Position numbers and translations under genes: made by a program. Below, piece after piece: positions 55,563 to 63,960 of a stretch of 64,000 bases of DNA. A model generated the notes under the pieces. It did not search any database. It saw only the letters and a program-made list of their open reading frames with translations, and was not told the origin of the DNA. The first letter of the stretch is position 1, and each line of letters starts with the position of its first letter. Origin of the DNA: Pseudomaricurvus albidus (lineage in GTDB: Bacteria > Pseudomonadota > Gammaproteobacteria > Pseudomonadales > Cellvibrionaceae); NCBI RefSeq assembly GCF_018863235.1, contig NZ_JAHKRS010000005.1, forward strand, positions 186,001-250,000. The letters are read 5' to 3'.

Positions 55563-55603
55563 AATAGTACTGTACAAAAAAATAGTACTGTCTTCTTGTA
55601 CAG
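55563..55603. promoter_or_regulatory. Tandem LexA (SOS) boxes upstream of recA
   Basis: CTGTCTTCTTGTACAG (55588-55603) is a perfect CTGT-N8-ACAG LexA box. Eighteen bases earlier, CTGTACAAAAAAATAG (55570-55585) has one mismatch in the ACAG half. The 11-mer AATAGTACTGT occurs twice (55563-55573 and 55581-55591), showing the two sites are a local duplication. They lie ~180-220 bp before recA. Confidence 0.8.
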
Positions 55604-55781
55604 TAAAAATAATTGTGCTTCAATGCATTCAACACGTCAGAGTAGAGACGGCTGCAAGACACCAATTCAGATCAGACACAGGGTAAGTATTGGATGATCA
55701 GTGTTGGGTGATCAGTATTGGAAAAAACGCAAGCCGCTCCTCGTTACAGCATCAAATCCATCCAATAAGAAGGGGTGACTC

Positions 55782-56816
55782 ATGGATCAGAACAAAGAAA
55801 AAGCATTGCAGGCTGCTTTGAGCCAAATCGAACGTCAATTTGGTAAAGGCACTGTGATGCGGATGGGGGATAAGGAGCGCGTTCGTATTCCGTCCATTTC
55901 CACCGGTTCTTTAGGTTTGGATATTGCTCTGGGTATTGGTGGTTTGCCAAAAGGCCGTATTGTTGAGATCTACGGTCCTGAGTCTTCTGGTAAAACGACC
56001 CTGACTCTGCAGGCCATTGCCGAGGCGCAAAAAGCAGGCGGCACCTGCGCATTTATTGATGCTGAACACGCTCTGGACCCGATCTATGCTGAAAAGCTGG
56101 GTGTCAACGTCGATGACCTGATTGTCTCCCAGCCGGATACCGGCGAGCAGGCTCTGGAAGTGGCCGACATGCTGGTGCGTTCAGGAGCCATTGATGTGAT
56201 CGTGGTGGATTCTGTTGCCGCTCTGACACCGAAGGCTGAGATTGAAGGTGAGATGGGTGATCACCACGTGGGGTTGCAGGCTCGTTTGATGTCTCAGGCG
56301 CTGCGTAAAATCACCGGCAACATTAAGAATGCCAACTGTCTCTGTATCTTTATTAACCAGATTCGTATGAAGATCGGTGTGATGTTCGGCAACCCCGAAA
56401 CCACCACCGGTGGTAATGCCCTGAAATTCTATTCCTCTGTACGTCTGGATATCCGTCGTATCGGTGCGGTTAAAGAGGGTGATGAGGTTGTCGGATCTGA
56501 AACCCGTGTCAAAGTGGTCAAGAACAAGGTTGCGCCTCCGTTTACCCAGACTGAATTCCAGATTATGTACGGCAAAGGGATCAACCGTATGGGAGAAATC
56601 ATTGATTACGGTGTGAAACTGGGGCTGATCGACAAGGCCGGCGCCTGGTACAGCTATCAGGGCGACAAGATCGGACAAGGTAAGAGCAATGTCGGTAAAT
56701 ACCTGCTGGAAAATCCTGAAATCGCTTCCACCATTGAAGCTGAAATCCGCAGGCAGCTGTTACCTCAGGATGGTCCTGTAGAAGAAGTAGCGGAAGCCGA
56801 AAAAGCAGAAGCTTAA
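55782..56816 (+). CDS. recA: Recombinase RecA
   Basis: 344 residues. Walker A '[13 protein letters not shown]' near residue 66, 'IDAEHALDP', Walker B '[20 protein letters not shown]', loop L2 '[16 protein letters not shown]', and a C-terminal acidic tail. It forms the ATP-dependent filament for homologous recombination and triggers LexA self-cleavage. SOS boxes stand upstream; a hairpin that may limit read-through into recX stands downstream. Confidence 0.98.
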   Translation: MDQNKEKALQAALSQIERQFGKGTVMRMGDKERVRIPSISTGSLGLDIALGIGGLPKGRIVEIYGPESSGKTTLTLQAIAEAQKAGGTCAFIDAEHALDPIYAEKLGVNVDDLIVSQPDTGEQALEVADMLVRSGAIDVIVVDSVAALTPKAEIEGEMGDHHVGLQARLMSQALRKITGNIKNANCLCIFINQIRMKIGVMFGNPETTTGGNALKFYSSVRLDIRRIGAVKEGDEVVGSETRVKVVKNKVAPPFTQTEFQIMYGKGINRMGEIIDYGVKLGLIDKAGAWYSYQGDKIGQGKSNVGKYLLENPEIASTIEAEIRRQLLPQDGPVEEVAEAEKAEA

Positions 56817-56833
56817 TTCTCTTTGACAGATTG

Positions 56834-56865
56834 GGCAGTGAAAAAGCAGGCGCCTTTTCACTGCC
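56834..56865. terminator. Hairpin between recA and recX
   Basis: GGCAGTGAAAA (56834-56844) pairs exactly with TTTTCACTGCC (56855-56865) around a 10-nt loop. No T-run follows. In E. coli, recX is expressed by partial read-through of a hairpin after recA, so a similar attenuating role is likely here. Confidence 0.6.
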
Positions 56866-56976
56866 AGGCCATTTCTGTTTACCTGATGTCAGCCTTATCT
56901 GAAGTTGGCATCATTCATAAAGCCTCTGGCTCTCGTCTGTTTTAAAGTCACATTGCAACCCAATCGGTGATATCTG

Positions 56977-57456
56977 ATGAATGAATCTCAGGTGCCGGAG
57001 CAGGTCGCCTCCTATCGTCAAATTCGCTGGACCGGTATGGACATACTGGCTCGTCGAGAGCATTCCCGCCGGGAACTTCAGCAAAAACTGACACTTCGCT
57101 ACCCGGACTCAACAACTCTAATTGAGCAGGTCATTGAAGACCTGAAGCATGAGTTATTGCAGTCTGATGAGCGATATACCGAAGCCTATGTGGTAATGCG
57201 CAAGCGTAAAGGCTACGGTCCACAACGCTTACAGCAGGAACTGAAAGAAAAAGGTGTAGAACAGAGTCTGGTGCTGGATGAGCTGTGTAAGCCCGAACAT
57301 GACTGGTTTGAACAGGCAAAAGACGTCTTGCGGAAAAAGTTTAAAGAACCTGCCAGGGATATGAAAGAGCGAGCCAAACAAATCCGCTTTTTGCAGTATC
57401 GTGGCTTTGCCCATGATCAGATTCAGGAAGCAATGAAATTTGAAACCAGTATTTAG
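56977..57456 (+). CDS. recX: RecA regulatory protein RecX
   Basis: 159 residues, all helical, with the three-helix repeats of RecX: 'DILARREHSRRELQQKLTLR', 'YTEAYVVMRKRKGYGPQRLQ', 'KARDMKERAKQIRFLQYRGF'-like end. It binds in the RecA filament groove and limits its activity. It lies 160 bp after recA on the same strand, as in most gammaproteobacteria. Confidence 0.93.
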   Translation: MNESQVPEQVASYRQIRWTGMDILARREHSRRELQQKLTLRYPDSTTLIEQVIEDLKHELLQSDERYTEAYVVMRKRKGYGPQRLQQELKEKGVEQSLVLDELCKPEHDWFEQAKDVLRKKFKEPARDMKERAKQIRFLQYRGFAHDQIQEAMKFETSI

Positions 57457-57511
57457 AATGCAGTGTTATAGTGCATCTTCCTTACCATTGATCTGAGTTC
57501 AGGTGACACCT

Positions 57512-57784
57512 ATGGAATGCCGAAAAGCCTGCGGGATGTGCTGTATCGCGCCCTCAATCAGTCAGGCAATTCCCGGGATGCCGGAAGGTAAGAAGGCCGG
57601 TGAAATGTGTGTAAACCTTGACCCTGATACTCTGGCATGTCGTATATGGGGTACGGAGCAGTATCCGGACTTTTGTGCAGGATTCCAGCCGGAAGAGGCT
57701 TTTTGTGGTCACAATCGGGCTGAGGCAGAGGAAATATTGACCTTTTTAGAGTCCTCAACCCATCCAGAGTCCTCAACTTATTGA
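57512..57784 (+). CDS. YkgJ-family cysteine-cluster protein with repeat-derived tail
   Basis: 90 residues from ATG 57512; AGGTGA stands just before it, and GTG 57503 is less likely. The Cys pattern 'MECRKACGMCCIAPSIS' with later 'CVNLDPDTLACRIW', 'FCAGF' and 'FCGH' is the YkgJ putative zinc- or iron-binding cluster. Function is unknown. The last 11 residues ('ESSTHPESSTY') are encoded by the first two copies of an 18-bp tandem repeat that continues beyond the stop; the stop codon itself is inside a repeat unit. Convergent with the PilZ gene. Confidence 0.88.
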   Translation: MECRKACGMCCIAPSISQAIPGMPEGKKAGEMCVNLDPDTLACRIWGTEQYPDFCAGFQPEEAFCGHNRAEAEEILTFLESSTHPESSTY

Positions 57785-57946
57785 GAGTCTTCAACCCATC
57801 CAGAGTCCTCAACTTATTTGAGAGTCTTCAACCCATTGAGTGTCTTCAACTAATTAAGAGTCTTCACGAATGAAGAGCTTTCAACCTGCTGATGTCTTCA
57901 GTCTATTGAAAGTCCTTAGCTGATTTGAGAGCCCTTAGCTGATTTG
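57748..57946. repeat. Degenerate 18-bp tandem repeat, about 11 copies
   Basis: Units begin at 57748, 57766, 57784, 57802, 57821, 57839, 57857, 57874, 57892, 57910 and 57928; the best conserved is AGAGTCYTCAACYYATYS, 17-19 bp each. The first two lie in the 3' end of the YkgJ-family gene, the others fill the gap to the convergent PilZ gene. Copies decay toward the right. The period equals six codons, so changes in copy number in the first units would alter the protein tail. Confidence 0.85.
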
Positions 57947-57956
57947 AGAGTTTTAA

Positions 57957-58352
57957 TCAGTCGTCAAGCTCGGTAGAAGACAGTCGCCTTGCCATAAACG
58001 TTTTCCAGGCCGGAAGCAGGGTGTCGTCTGATTCCAGAATCGCCAGCCCGACTGTCCACAGAGGGATGTCTGGATCCTGCTGGTAATCCAGGTTCTCGCT
58101 GCACCACTTAACCTCCGCCACCAGATTAAAGGCTTCAGGTTCATCGTCCAGCTGAATGGCAATTTGATGGATTCTGCCTGGCGTCAGTGGTTCGTTAACA
58201 ACCAGTTGCAGACCGTTGGCGGAGAGATCCAGGCTTTGACTGATGAGTATCTCGGCGGGTTGCCGCCCATCATAACTGCCACCGTCAATTTCAATAAAAA
58301 CAGTTTCCTGACGATGCAGGCGGTACTCCTGACGCTTATCGGCTTGCTTCAT
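57957..58352 (-). CDS. PilZ-domain protein (cyclic-di-GMP effector candidate)
   Basis: 131 residues. The N-terminal 'DKRQEYRLHR' supplies the RxxxR motif and 'SLDLSANGLQLVVNE' the (D/N)xSxxG motif, so both c-di-GMP-contact elements are present. A beta-barrel with 'AEVKWCSE' follows, as in stand-alone PilZ proteins. It starts 2 bp after the stop of the DUF1631 gene and is probably co-transcribed with it. Partner process (motility, exopolysaccharide, adhesion) unknown. Confidence 0.9.
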   Translation of the reverse strand: MKQADKRQEYRLHRQETVFIEIDGGSYDGRQPAEILISQSLDLSANGLQLVVNEPLTPGRIHQIAIQLDDEPEAFNLVAEVKWCSENLDYQQDPDIPLWTVGLAILESDDTLLPAWKTFMARRLSSTELDD

Positions 58353-58354
58353 TG

Positions 58355-60139
58355 CTATGGCTTCCTTAATCCTCGCACCACTTTTTCCAGACTGCTTTCA
58401 AAATTCTCGCCCTGGCTTAGTATTGTTATTTGTTTTTGAGCCATTAACTCAACCAGTTGAGTTAATGAGTAATCGGCAATACGTTGTCCCAGACGATCAG
58501 TAAAGATGTACTTGTCGCTGTTTTGCAATTTTACAGACAACTTTATTTCTACAGTTTGAGTCTCTGTGCGTTGCCATTTTAACCAGGCACCGACATTCAG
58601 TTGAGCAATCTGCTGTTGTAGAGAGGATCGCAGATTGTCACTGATCTCAGGAAGGTTTTCGGCCTGTTGATGAAGGACTTGAGCCTCTTTTTCGGCTTTC
58701 AGGGCGGCCTGTTGTCGGGCCATCAATATTTCGCGATGCTTCTCTGCCTGCAGGTTTTTTTGGTAGTGATTATCCAGTCGCTGAAGTGTGCTATTCAGCG
58801 CGAGAGCATAAAGCTGATGGGTCTTCAGTGGCAGTATGTTTTTAGCGGCGAGGCCGACTGAAAAGTCATCAAAACTGTAGTCAGCCAGCTTTTGACCACT
58901 GTATTTTGTCATCAGCAATGTGTTCAGCTTAGGGCTCTTGTACAGCAATTTGCCTTTCAGGTATTCCTTGCTGTCCTGTCGGAACAGAAACCAATCACCT
59001 TCTTTAATGTGAGAGAGATCATGCTCTATGTTCTGGCTCAGCATGGCCTTTTGAGGTGCTTCTGCAGAAGTGGGCAGCAGGTCAGGGAACGGCTTTGTGA
59101 CAATGGGTGTGCCAGTCATTGCCTGAAGAAAATAATGCTGGATAGCAGAAATAAAGTCAGGATATTGCTCCGCCTTGGGCAAGCCTTGCCAATAACTCTC
59201 ATCCAGTTTTTCTATCATAGGAGGGAGTAGGGTGGCTACTTTAGTGCGATGACTTTCACTGCTATCGGAAAGGAACGCCCAGGAAAATATCTGCAGCAGG
59301 CGTTTCCACTTTTTCCAGAGTTCACACTCAATGCCTTCATGAATCAGAAGATATTGTAAATCACTGATCAGCGTGTTTTGGATAAACAGGGCAACATCTT
59401 CTGGTAGTTCCCGTTGTGAAAGACGTCGTCCTATGAATTCAATGACGGTTTTTCGGGCCGTTTCCAGTGCATTGCTACCGGATGCTGCTTCGAGTAAGCG
59501 CTGCTCGACTTTTTGGCTGCGTTCAAGATCGCTTTCAATAATGGCTTGTAGCTGTTTGCTATAGCCATCCATCTCCTGGCTGGAATTAATATCCAGTACA
59601 GGCAGCTCCTGACACAGTTTGTGTAACCATTCAGAGAAAGCTTTTCCCTGTCTGCCAGCAGCGGGTTCCCAGAGGGTTAATTGCTGATAGAGCTTCTGAA
59701 TCAGACGGCAAAATGGGTGATCGGCAGTAATTGCGATGTCTGGTCTGGTTAGTAGCAGACAGCCGATCATCAGGCTGGTTTTTCGGCACAGGTGCGTAAT
59801 GCTGCTGTGGGGTTTTGTCTGGGCAGTCAATTCTGAGATGAACAGATCGACAAAAATCAAAGCCGGCTGCACATCCCGGGTCAGTTGTGCGGACGGATTT
59901 AGCCGTTGAATATGTGTGCGGAGGATGAGTTTTTTATTCACCTGACCGTCTGGTGAGTCGTTAGAGTCTGCCTCCGGTTTGTCTGCCAGGGTTTCAATAT
60001 CGGCCATCAATGCAGCGGGGGATATAGTCGTGTCCGACGTGGTGGGAGGCTGATGTTCTGAGAGCATACGCAGAGCCTGATGAAGGCTCTGGCCGTGACC
60101 TTTAAGAATTTGTGCGATAGGTAGAGCAGTTGTGGTCAT
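58355..60139 (-). CDS. DUF1631 family protein with two PilZ-like C-terminal modules
   Basis: 594 residues, shorter than many DUF1631 proteins. The N-terminal ~370 residues are helical. Two similar beta modules follow: ~378 'GDWFLFRQDSKEYLKGKLLY ' ending in 'KLADYSFDDF', and ~517 'VGAWLKWQRTETQTVEIKLS' ending in 'RIADYSLTQL'. A charged helix ('EKHREILMARQQAALKAEKE') joins them. DUF1631 proteins are of unknown function but repeatedly occur beside PilZ/c-di-GMP genes. The next gene downstream is a PilZ protein, which supports a c-di-GMP link. Confidence 0.8.
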   Translation of the reverse strand: MTTTALPIAQILKGHGQSLHQALRMLSEHQPPTTSDTTISPAALMADIETLADKPEADSNDSPDGQVNKKLILRTHIQRLNPSAQLTRDVQPALIFVDLFISELTAQTKPHSSITHLCRKTSLMIGCLLLTRPDIAITADHPFCRLIQKLYQQLTLWEPAAGRQGKAFSEWLHKLCQELPVLDINSSQEMDGYSKQLQAIIESDLERSQKVEQRLLEAASGSNALETARKTVIEFIGRRLSQRELPEDVALFIQNTLISDLQYLLIHEGIECELWKKWKRLLQIFSWAFLSDSSESHRTKVATLLPPMIEKLDESYWQGLPKAEQYPDFISAIQHYFLQAMTGTPIVTKPFPDLLPTSAEAPQKAMLSQNIEHDLSHIKEGDWFLFRQDSKEYLKGKLLYKSPKLNTLLMTKYSGQKLADYSFDDFSVGLAAKNILPLKTHQLYALALNSTLQRLDNHYQKNLQAEKHREILMARQQAALKAEKEAQVLHQQAENLPEISDNLRSSLQQQIAQLNVGAWLKWQRTETQTVEIKLSVKLQNSDKYIFTDRLGQRIADYSLTQLVELMAQKQITILSQGENFESSLEKVVRGLRKP

Positions 60140-60178
60140 GAAAATCCGAGGTGGTTGAGGCGTAGTGGTTCAGACGAG

Positions 60179-60823
60179 TTACTCGGCCTCTACTTCCTGT
60201 AAATGGGGCGTGAGATTAAATGATGGCAGGCTGCGAGTAGCCAGACACAGTTCAGTAATGCCGGTGTTATTCATGTTGTATTGAAGCCATTTTGTTGTGT
60301 CGTCAACCAGGTAATGTGCCAGGGTAACCGCAATGGCTACCCCATGCGAAACAATGGCAACCTGTGCGCCAGCGTGCTCCTGAATAATGTCTTCTAAGGC
60401 CTCTACCATGCGTTGTCGGACCATATTCTGGGACTCTCCATTTGGAGGAGTAAAGTCAGGTTCATCGCGGAGACGGGCGGCAACAGCCATTTTCCCCTGC
60501 AAGTCATCAAAGGAGGTATTTTCCCAGTCGCCGAGATGAAACTCCATCAAGCGTGGATCCAGTGCTACGGGCAAATTGTGGGCATCTGCAATGGCCTGTG
60601 CTGTGAGACGTGTCCGCAACAGAGGGCTGGCGATAATGACGTCAGGCTGCATAATCTGATGAAAATGTTGCCCCAATCTGGCAGCTTGCAGATGCCCCGT
60701 CTCAGTCAGCTCGGTGTCTGTCTGCCCATGCCACACACGCTGTACATTGGCGTGTGTTTGAGCGTGGCGAACGAATACCAGTCGGGAGGGCAGGTTTTCC
60801 GGGGAGTAGGGCATTGCCTTCAT
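60179..60823 (-). CDS. Histidine phosphatase family protein (phosphoglycerate-mutase-like)
   Basis: 214 residues. The catalytic 'VFVRHAQTHANVQRVWHGQT' (His in RHA) near residue 17, 'TETGHLQAARLGQHF', the acid 'EFHLGDWENTSFDDLQGK' and the second His in 'AIVSHGVAIAVTLAHYL' are all present. It is more likely a phosphatase than a glycolytic mutase (CobC/GpmB-like branch); substrate not predictable. ATG 60814 is an alternative start. Lies 39 bp beyond the DUF1631 gene on the same strand. Confidence 0.87.
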   Translation of the reverse strand: MKAMPYSPENLPSRLVFVRHAQTHANVQRVWHGQTDTELTETGHLQAARLGQHFHQIMQPDVIIASPLLRTRLTAQAIADAHNLPVALDPRLMEFHLGDWENTSFDDLQGKMAVAARLRDEPDFTPPNGESQNMVRQRMVEALEDIIQEHAGAQVAIVSHGVAIAVTLAHYLVDDTTKWLQYNMNNTGITELCLATRSLPSFNLTPHLQEVEAE

Positions 60824-60954
60824 TCTCTGAGTAAATGGTGATCAACAGATGCTCCAGCCCACACGGGGGAGCCTGTCGATTGATTTTACACGGGAGCGTG
60901 AATTCAGCAATGCCTGTGGTTCGGAGATTTAAGAGGCCGAAAACCTCTATGATC

Positions 60955-62394
60955 TCAATTCTTGCGAGATTTCCGCTTAACGTACCAGTTCAACAGTTTC
61001 TCAAGCAGAGTGGGTGAGGCTGACTGTCCTTCGATGTCAGCTTGTTGCGACAGGTCCACCTGACCACCTCCGGCCTGATACATACTGGCATAGATATCCA
61101 GAATCTTCTTTTTCACAAGTCCGCGAAGGGGGATGTGGGCCATCATGCCATAGGTGGCCGCGCCGCCCTGTTCAGCCAGGGCGGGATTGGCTTTCACTAT
61201 GGCGACACAGTCTTTTAGGTCCGCCAGATACTGATCGACGACTTTAAGGTGCTGGGCTGTCACCATGGCGTGCAGGCCTGCGGGATGCTGGTTTCGATTG
61301 ACCTGCCAGCCTTTTTTGTCCATCTGATCACCCACCGCGTAGATATTGACTTCAGGGTCAATGGATTGGTAGGCGAAGAGCGGCCCCTGTGGGTGTCCCA
61401 TAACAGCCAGTTCCGGAATTTGTTTAACGCCCTGCTTGAGTTGCTCTACGGCCTGGTGTGTTTCGTATGCCAATTTTTGATAACCATCCTGACCGAAGTA
61501 TTGCAGGGTGGCCCAGGCCGCGGAATAGGCCCCACCGGGACGAGTGCCCAGCAGGGCCGACGATGCAAAAACACCTCCTGGCCAATCCTGATGAACAAAC
61601 ATCTGATGCTTCAGGTAATCAAGATTGCGATAGGTTATGGTTGATGCCCCTTTTGCGGCATACCCGTATTTGTGAATGTCAGCCGAAATGGAAGTAACAC
61701 CGGCAACCCGATAGTCCCACAGCGGGAGATCGACACCATTCATCTCGAAAAACGGCAGAATAAAACCACCGACGCAAGCGTCGACATGCAGCGGTATTTT
61801 GTGTTTTTCGGCTATGGCACCCATAGACTCAATAGGGTCTATGGTTCCGTGAGGGTATTCGGGCGCACTGCCGAGTAACATAACGGTGTTGCGGTTGATG
61901 AGTTTTTCCATCTTTTTGAGATCGGGTGTCAAATCATCCAGTAATGGAACCAGCCGAATTTTGACGCCAAAGTATTCGGAAGCTTTAAACCAGGCAACAT
62001 GGGCCGTTTCGGGAATGACCATTTCCGGTTTTTTTACTCCCCGGTTTGCCCTGGCCATATCCCGGTAGGTTTTAACCGCCATCAGGCAACTCTCAGTTCC
62101 ACCGGATGTGACAACGCCGCAAACCTCATCCGTACCATTCAACAGATCTGCAGTAGCGCTGATGATGTCTGTTTCAAACTGTTTCAGACTTTTGAACGCG
62201 GTTGGATTGAGACCGTTTTCACTGGAAAATTTATGATACGAATGTTTCAAAAAATCAGAGTGTTCTTCGTTCAGATAATAGACAAGACTCCATACTTTAC
62301 CGTCTTTGTAATTCGGGTCTTCTGCTTTAAATGTATCCAGTTGCTCAAGGATATCTTCGGCAGGGCGACCTTGTGTTGGAATGGGCTTGTGCAT
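60955..62394 (-). CDS. PLP-dependent sphingosine-1-phosphate-lyase-like enzyme
   Basis: 479 residues from ATG 62394, which has GAGAGG 4 nt upstream; ATG 62412 adds six residues. 'GVVTSGGTESCLMAVKTYRD', 'MVIPETAHVAWFKASEYFG', 'LHVDACVGGF' and 'ISADIHKYGYAAKGASTITY' (PLP lysine K242) match the DOPA-decarboxylase fold group, and most closely the S1P lyase branch rather than glutamate decarboxylase. S1P lyases cut phosphorylated long-chain amino alcohols; bacterial members occur in Symbiobacterium, Legionella and Burkholderia. No membrane anchor is present, as in bacterial forms. No sphingolipid-synthesis gene is in the window, so the substrate remains open. Confidence 0.82.
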   Translation of the reverse strand: MHKPIPTQGRPAEDILEQLDTFKAEDPNYKDGKVWSLVYYLNEEHSDFLKHSYHKFSSENGLNPTAFKSLKQFETDIISATADLLNGTDEVCGVVTSGGTESCLMAVKTYRDMARANRGVKKPEMVIPETAHVAWFKASEYFGVKIRLVPLLDDLTPDLKKMEKLINRNTVMLLGSAPEYPHGTIDPIESMGAIAEKHKIPLHVDACVGGFILPFFEMNGVDLPLWDYRVAGVTSISADIHKYGYAAKGASTITYRNLDYLKHQMFVHQDWPGGVFASSALLGTRPGGAYSAAWATLQYFGQDGYQKLAYETHQAVEQLKQGVKQIPELAVMGHPQGPLFAYQSIDPEVNIYAVGDQMDKKGWQVNRNQHPAGLHAMVTAQHLKVVDQYLADLKDCVAIVKANPALAEQGGAATYGMMAHIPLRGLVKKKILDIYASMYQAGGGQVDLSQQADIEGQSASPTLLEKLLNWYVKRKSRKN

Positions 62395-62486
62395 GTGTCC
62401 TCTCTGTAACATTTGTACACATCACTGGATGTGACGGTGGTGGTGCTCTTTCGTGGAAATTACATCTGTGGGGTAAGTGCCTGTTT

Positions 62487-63713
62487 TTACTGTGACTGTA
62501 AAAACAATGCCAACCCGATCCCTAAATAATTTCCCAGTGCATATCCAATAATGCCGGTGGTCATTCCCGACAAAATCAGCGAAGAATTGTTTAGAGCTTT
62601 AGCCATCAGGGGTACGAATGGCGGACTGCAAATGGCCGCGACTGAAGTTACCATGAAGGTATCGCTATCCACTTTGAATAAACGGCACAGCAAGGCGTGT
62701 AACGTAATACTGCCTAAAATCGTCATGGTGATGAAAACCAATACGATGGGATCAACTGCCACAAGGTTGTTGATGTCGGCCATAGACGCAACGGTAAAGC
62801 AAAAAACATAGACCCAGTACATTCCCAGTTTGTAAGAGAGCCTTAAACGGCGCACAGCAGGTATCAGTGAAGCAGCAATGCCGAAAGTGGTGAGCAGTAC
62901 AATAACCAGTGCTCCCGATGTATTAACTCCCAGGCTGTGTTGCACAAACTGGGTTATCAGCAATGCAGAGCCCAGAATCAGAGCGCAGATGACAAATGCT
63001 TTTAACAGTTCTGGCAAGTTTTTGAAACGCAGTAATGGCTGGTAGTTGTCATCGTAGGTGGTTAGATCGCAGCTTGTGGGGGTATCTTTGTTGTTACTCA
63101 GATCTTCTTTGTGGTTATCGAGATTTTTTTCAGTGTGATTGGGTGTTGCATTCGATTGTGGGGGCTGGAGTCGTTTGCGGAAAAACGGTATGGCAATGGT
63201 CAGCATCAGAATCAGGTATCCTGCTCCTAATACGGTGTCAAGACTATGGAATACCAGATAGCTTTCGTGGGGAATATCAAGACCGGCTTTGATTGCTGCC
63301 AGATTCGGAGTGCCACCAGTATAGACACCTACCGACATGGCAGCCATTTGAGAGTATTCCTGTGTATGAACGCTGTTGGCTGAACTGCTTGCATAGAACA
63401 GGGATGTGGCCAGAGTCATGACTGAAACGGTTGCCAGCAACATGGAAAGGATGGCTTTCCCGGCACTTCTAAGCCAAGCAGTGACATTCAGAGTCATCAT
63501 TAATAGTGGCAGGGCTATGGCAATAGAGCCTTCGCTGACCTGTTTTTGCAGGGGTAAAGCCACATCCGGCAGGAGTCCGCTGTTTCCTACGATCAAGCCA
63601 GCGCCATAGCATAACGCCACTGCCCCCACTTTTTGAGCCCACTGATAGTGTGAGCATGTCCAGAGCAAGAGCGCCGGAGTCAGAAGAAAAAATGCAGCAG
63701 CTGCAATGTTCAT
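62487..63713 (-). CDS. DUF819 family multi-spanning membrane protein
   Basis: 408 residues with about ten membrane helices in two halves separated by a hydrophilic loop (~185-225, 'NHTEKNLDNHKEDLSNNKDT'). Landmarks of DUF819: 'GVYTGGTPNLAAIKAGLDI' near residue 131 and 'VTSVAAICSPPFVPLMAKAL' near 357. The fold resembles secondary transporters of the sodium:solute type, but no substrate is known. It is the gene upstream of the S1P-lyase-like enzyme on the same strand, 92 bp apart, so the two may be co-expressed. Confidence 0.85.
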   Translation of the reverse strand: MNIAAAAFFLLTPALLLWTCSHYQWAQKVGAVALCYGAGLIVGNSGLLPDVALPLQKQVSEGSIAIALPLLMMTLNVTAWLRSAGKAILSMLLATVSVMTLATSLFYASSSANSVHTQEYSQMAAMSVGVYTGGTPNLAAIKAGLDIPHESYLVFHSLDTVLGAGYLILMLTIAIPFFRKRLQPPQSNATPNHTEKNLDNHKEDLSNNKDTPTSCDLTTYDDNYQPLLRFKNLPELLKAFVICALILGSALLITQFVQHSLGVNTSGALVIVLLTTFGIAASLIPAVRRLRLSYKLGMYWVYVFCFTVASMADINNLVAVDPIVLVFITMTILGSITLHALLCRLFKVDSDTFMVTSVAAICSPPFVPLMAKALNNSSLILSGMTTGIIGYALGNYLGIGLALFLQSQ

Positions 63714-63799
63714 GTAATGGCAATGCCTTGAAAATTATTATTGGTGTCTTGAATAGTGCGCTGTCTATTACTGGGTGTCGATAAGGCTTATTGTTTTTT

Positions 63800-63821
63800 A
63801 AGTGGTACAATGGTACCACTT
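63800..63821. promoter_or_regulatory. Palindromic operator-like site upstream of the DUF819 gene
   Basis: AAGTGGTAC (63800-63808) and GTACCACTT (63813-63821) are exact 9-bp inverted arms around 4 nt. It lies 87 bp upstream of the DUF819 start and 140 bp before the plus-strand gene at 63961, where a divergent-promoter operator would be expected. TGGTAC/GTACCA halves resemble GntR-type sites. Confidence 0.5.
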
Positions 63822-63960
63822 TGTTCTGGCTTGAAAAGGTAAAATATGGCCATAGTACTGGGTCAGCTAAAGGTTTTCGTCTGGGGTTAGCCTGCTTGCG
63901 GGTATGGTGATCAGGCCGACTGGAGTTCTTAAAATCACTAGCTTAAGGGGGAAGTTTTTG

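Noticed and set aside
57748-57946. Possible CRISPR array
   Set aside because: The 18-bp units are directly adjacent, with no unique spacers, and no cas gene is present; it is a tandem repeat.
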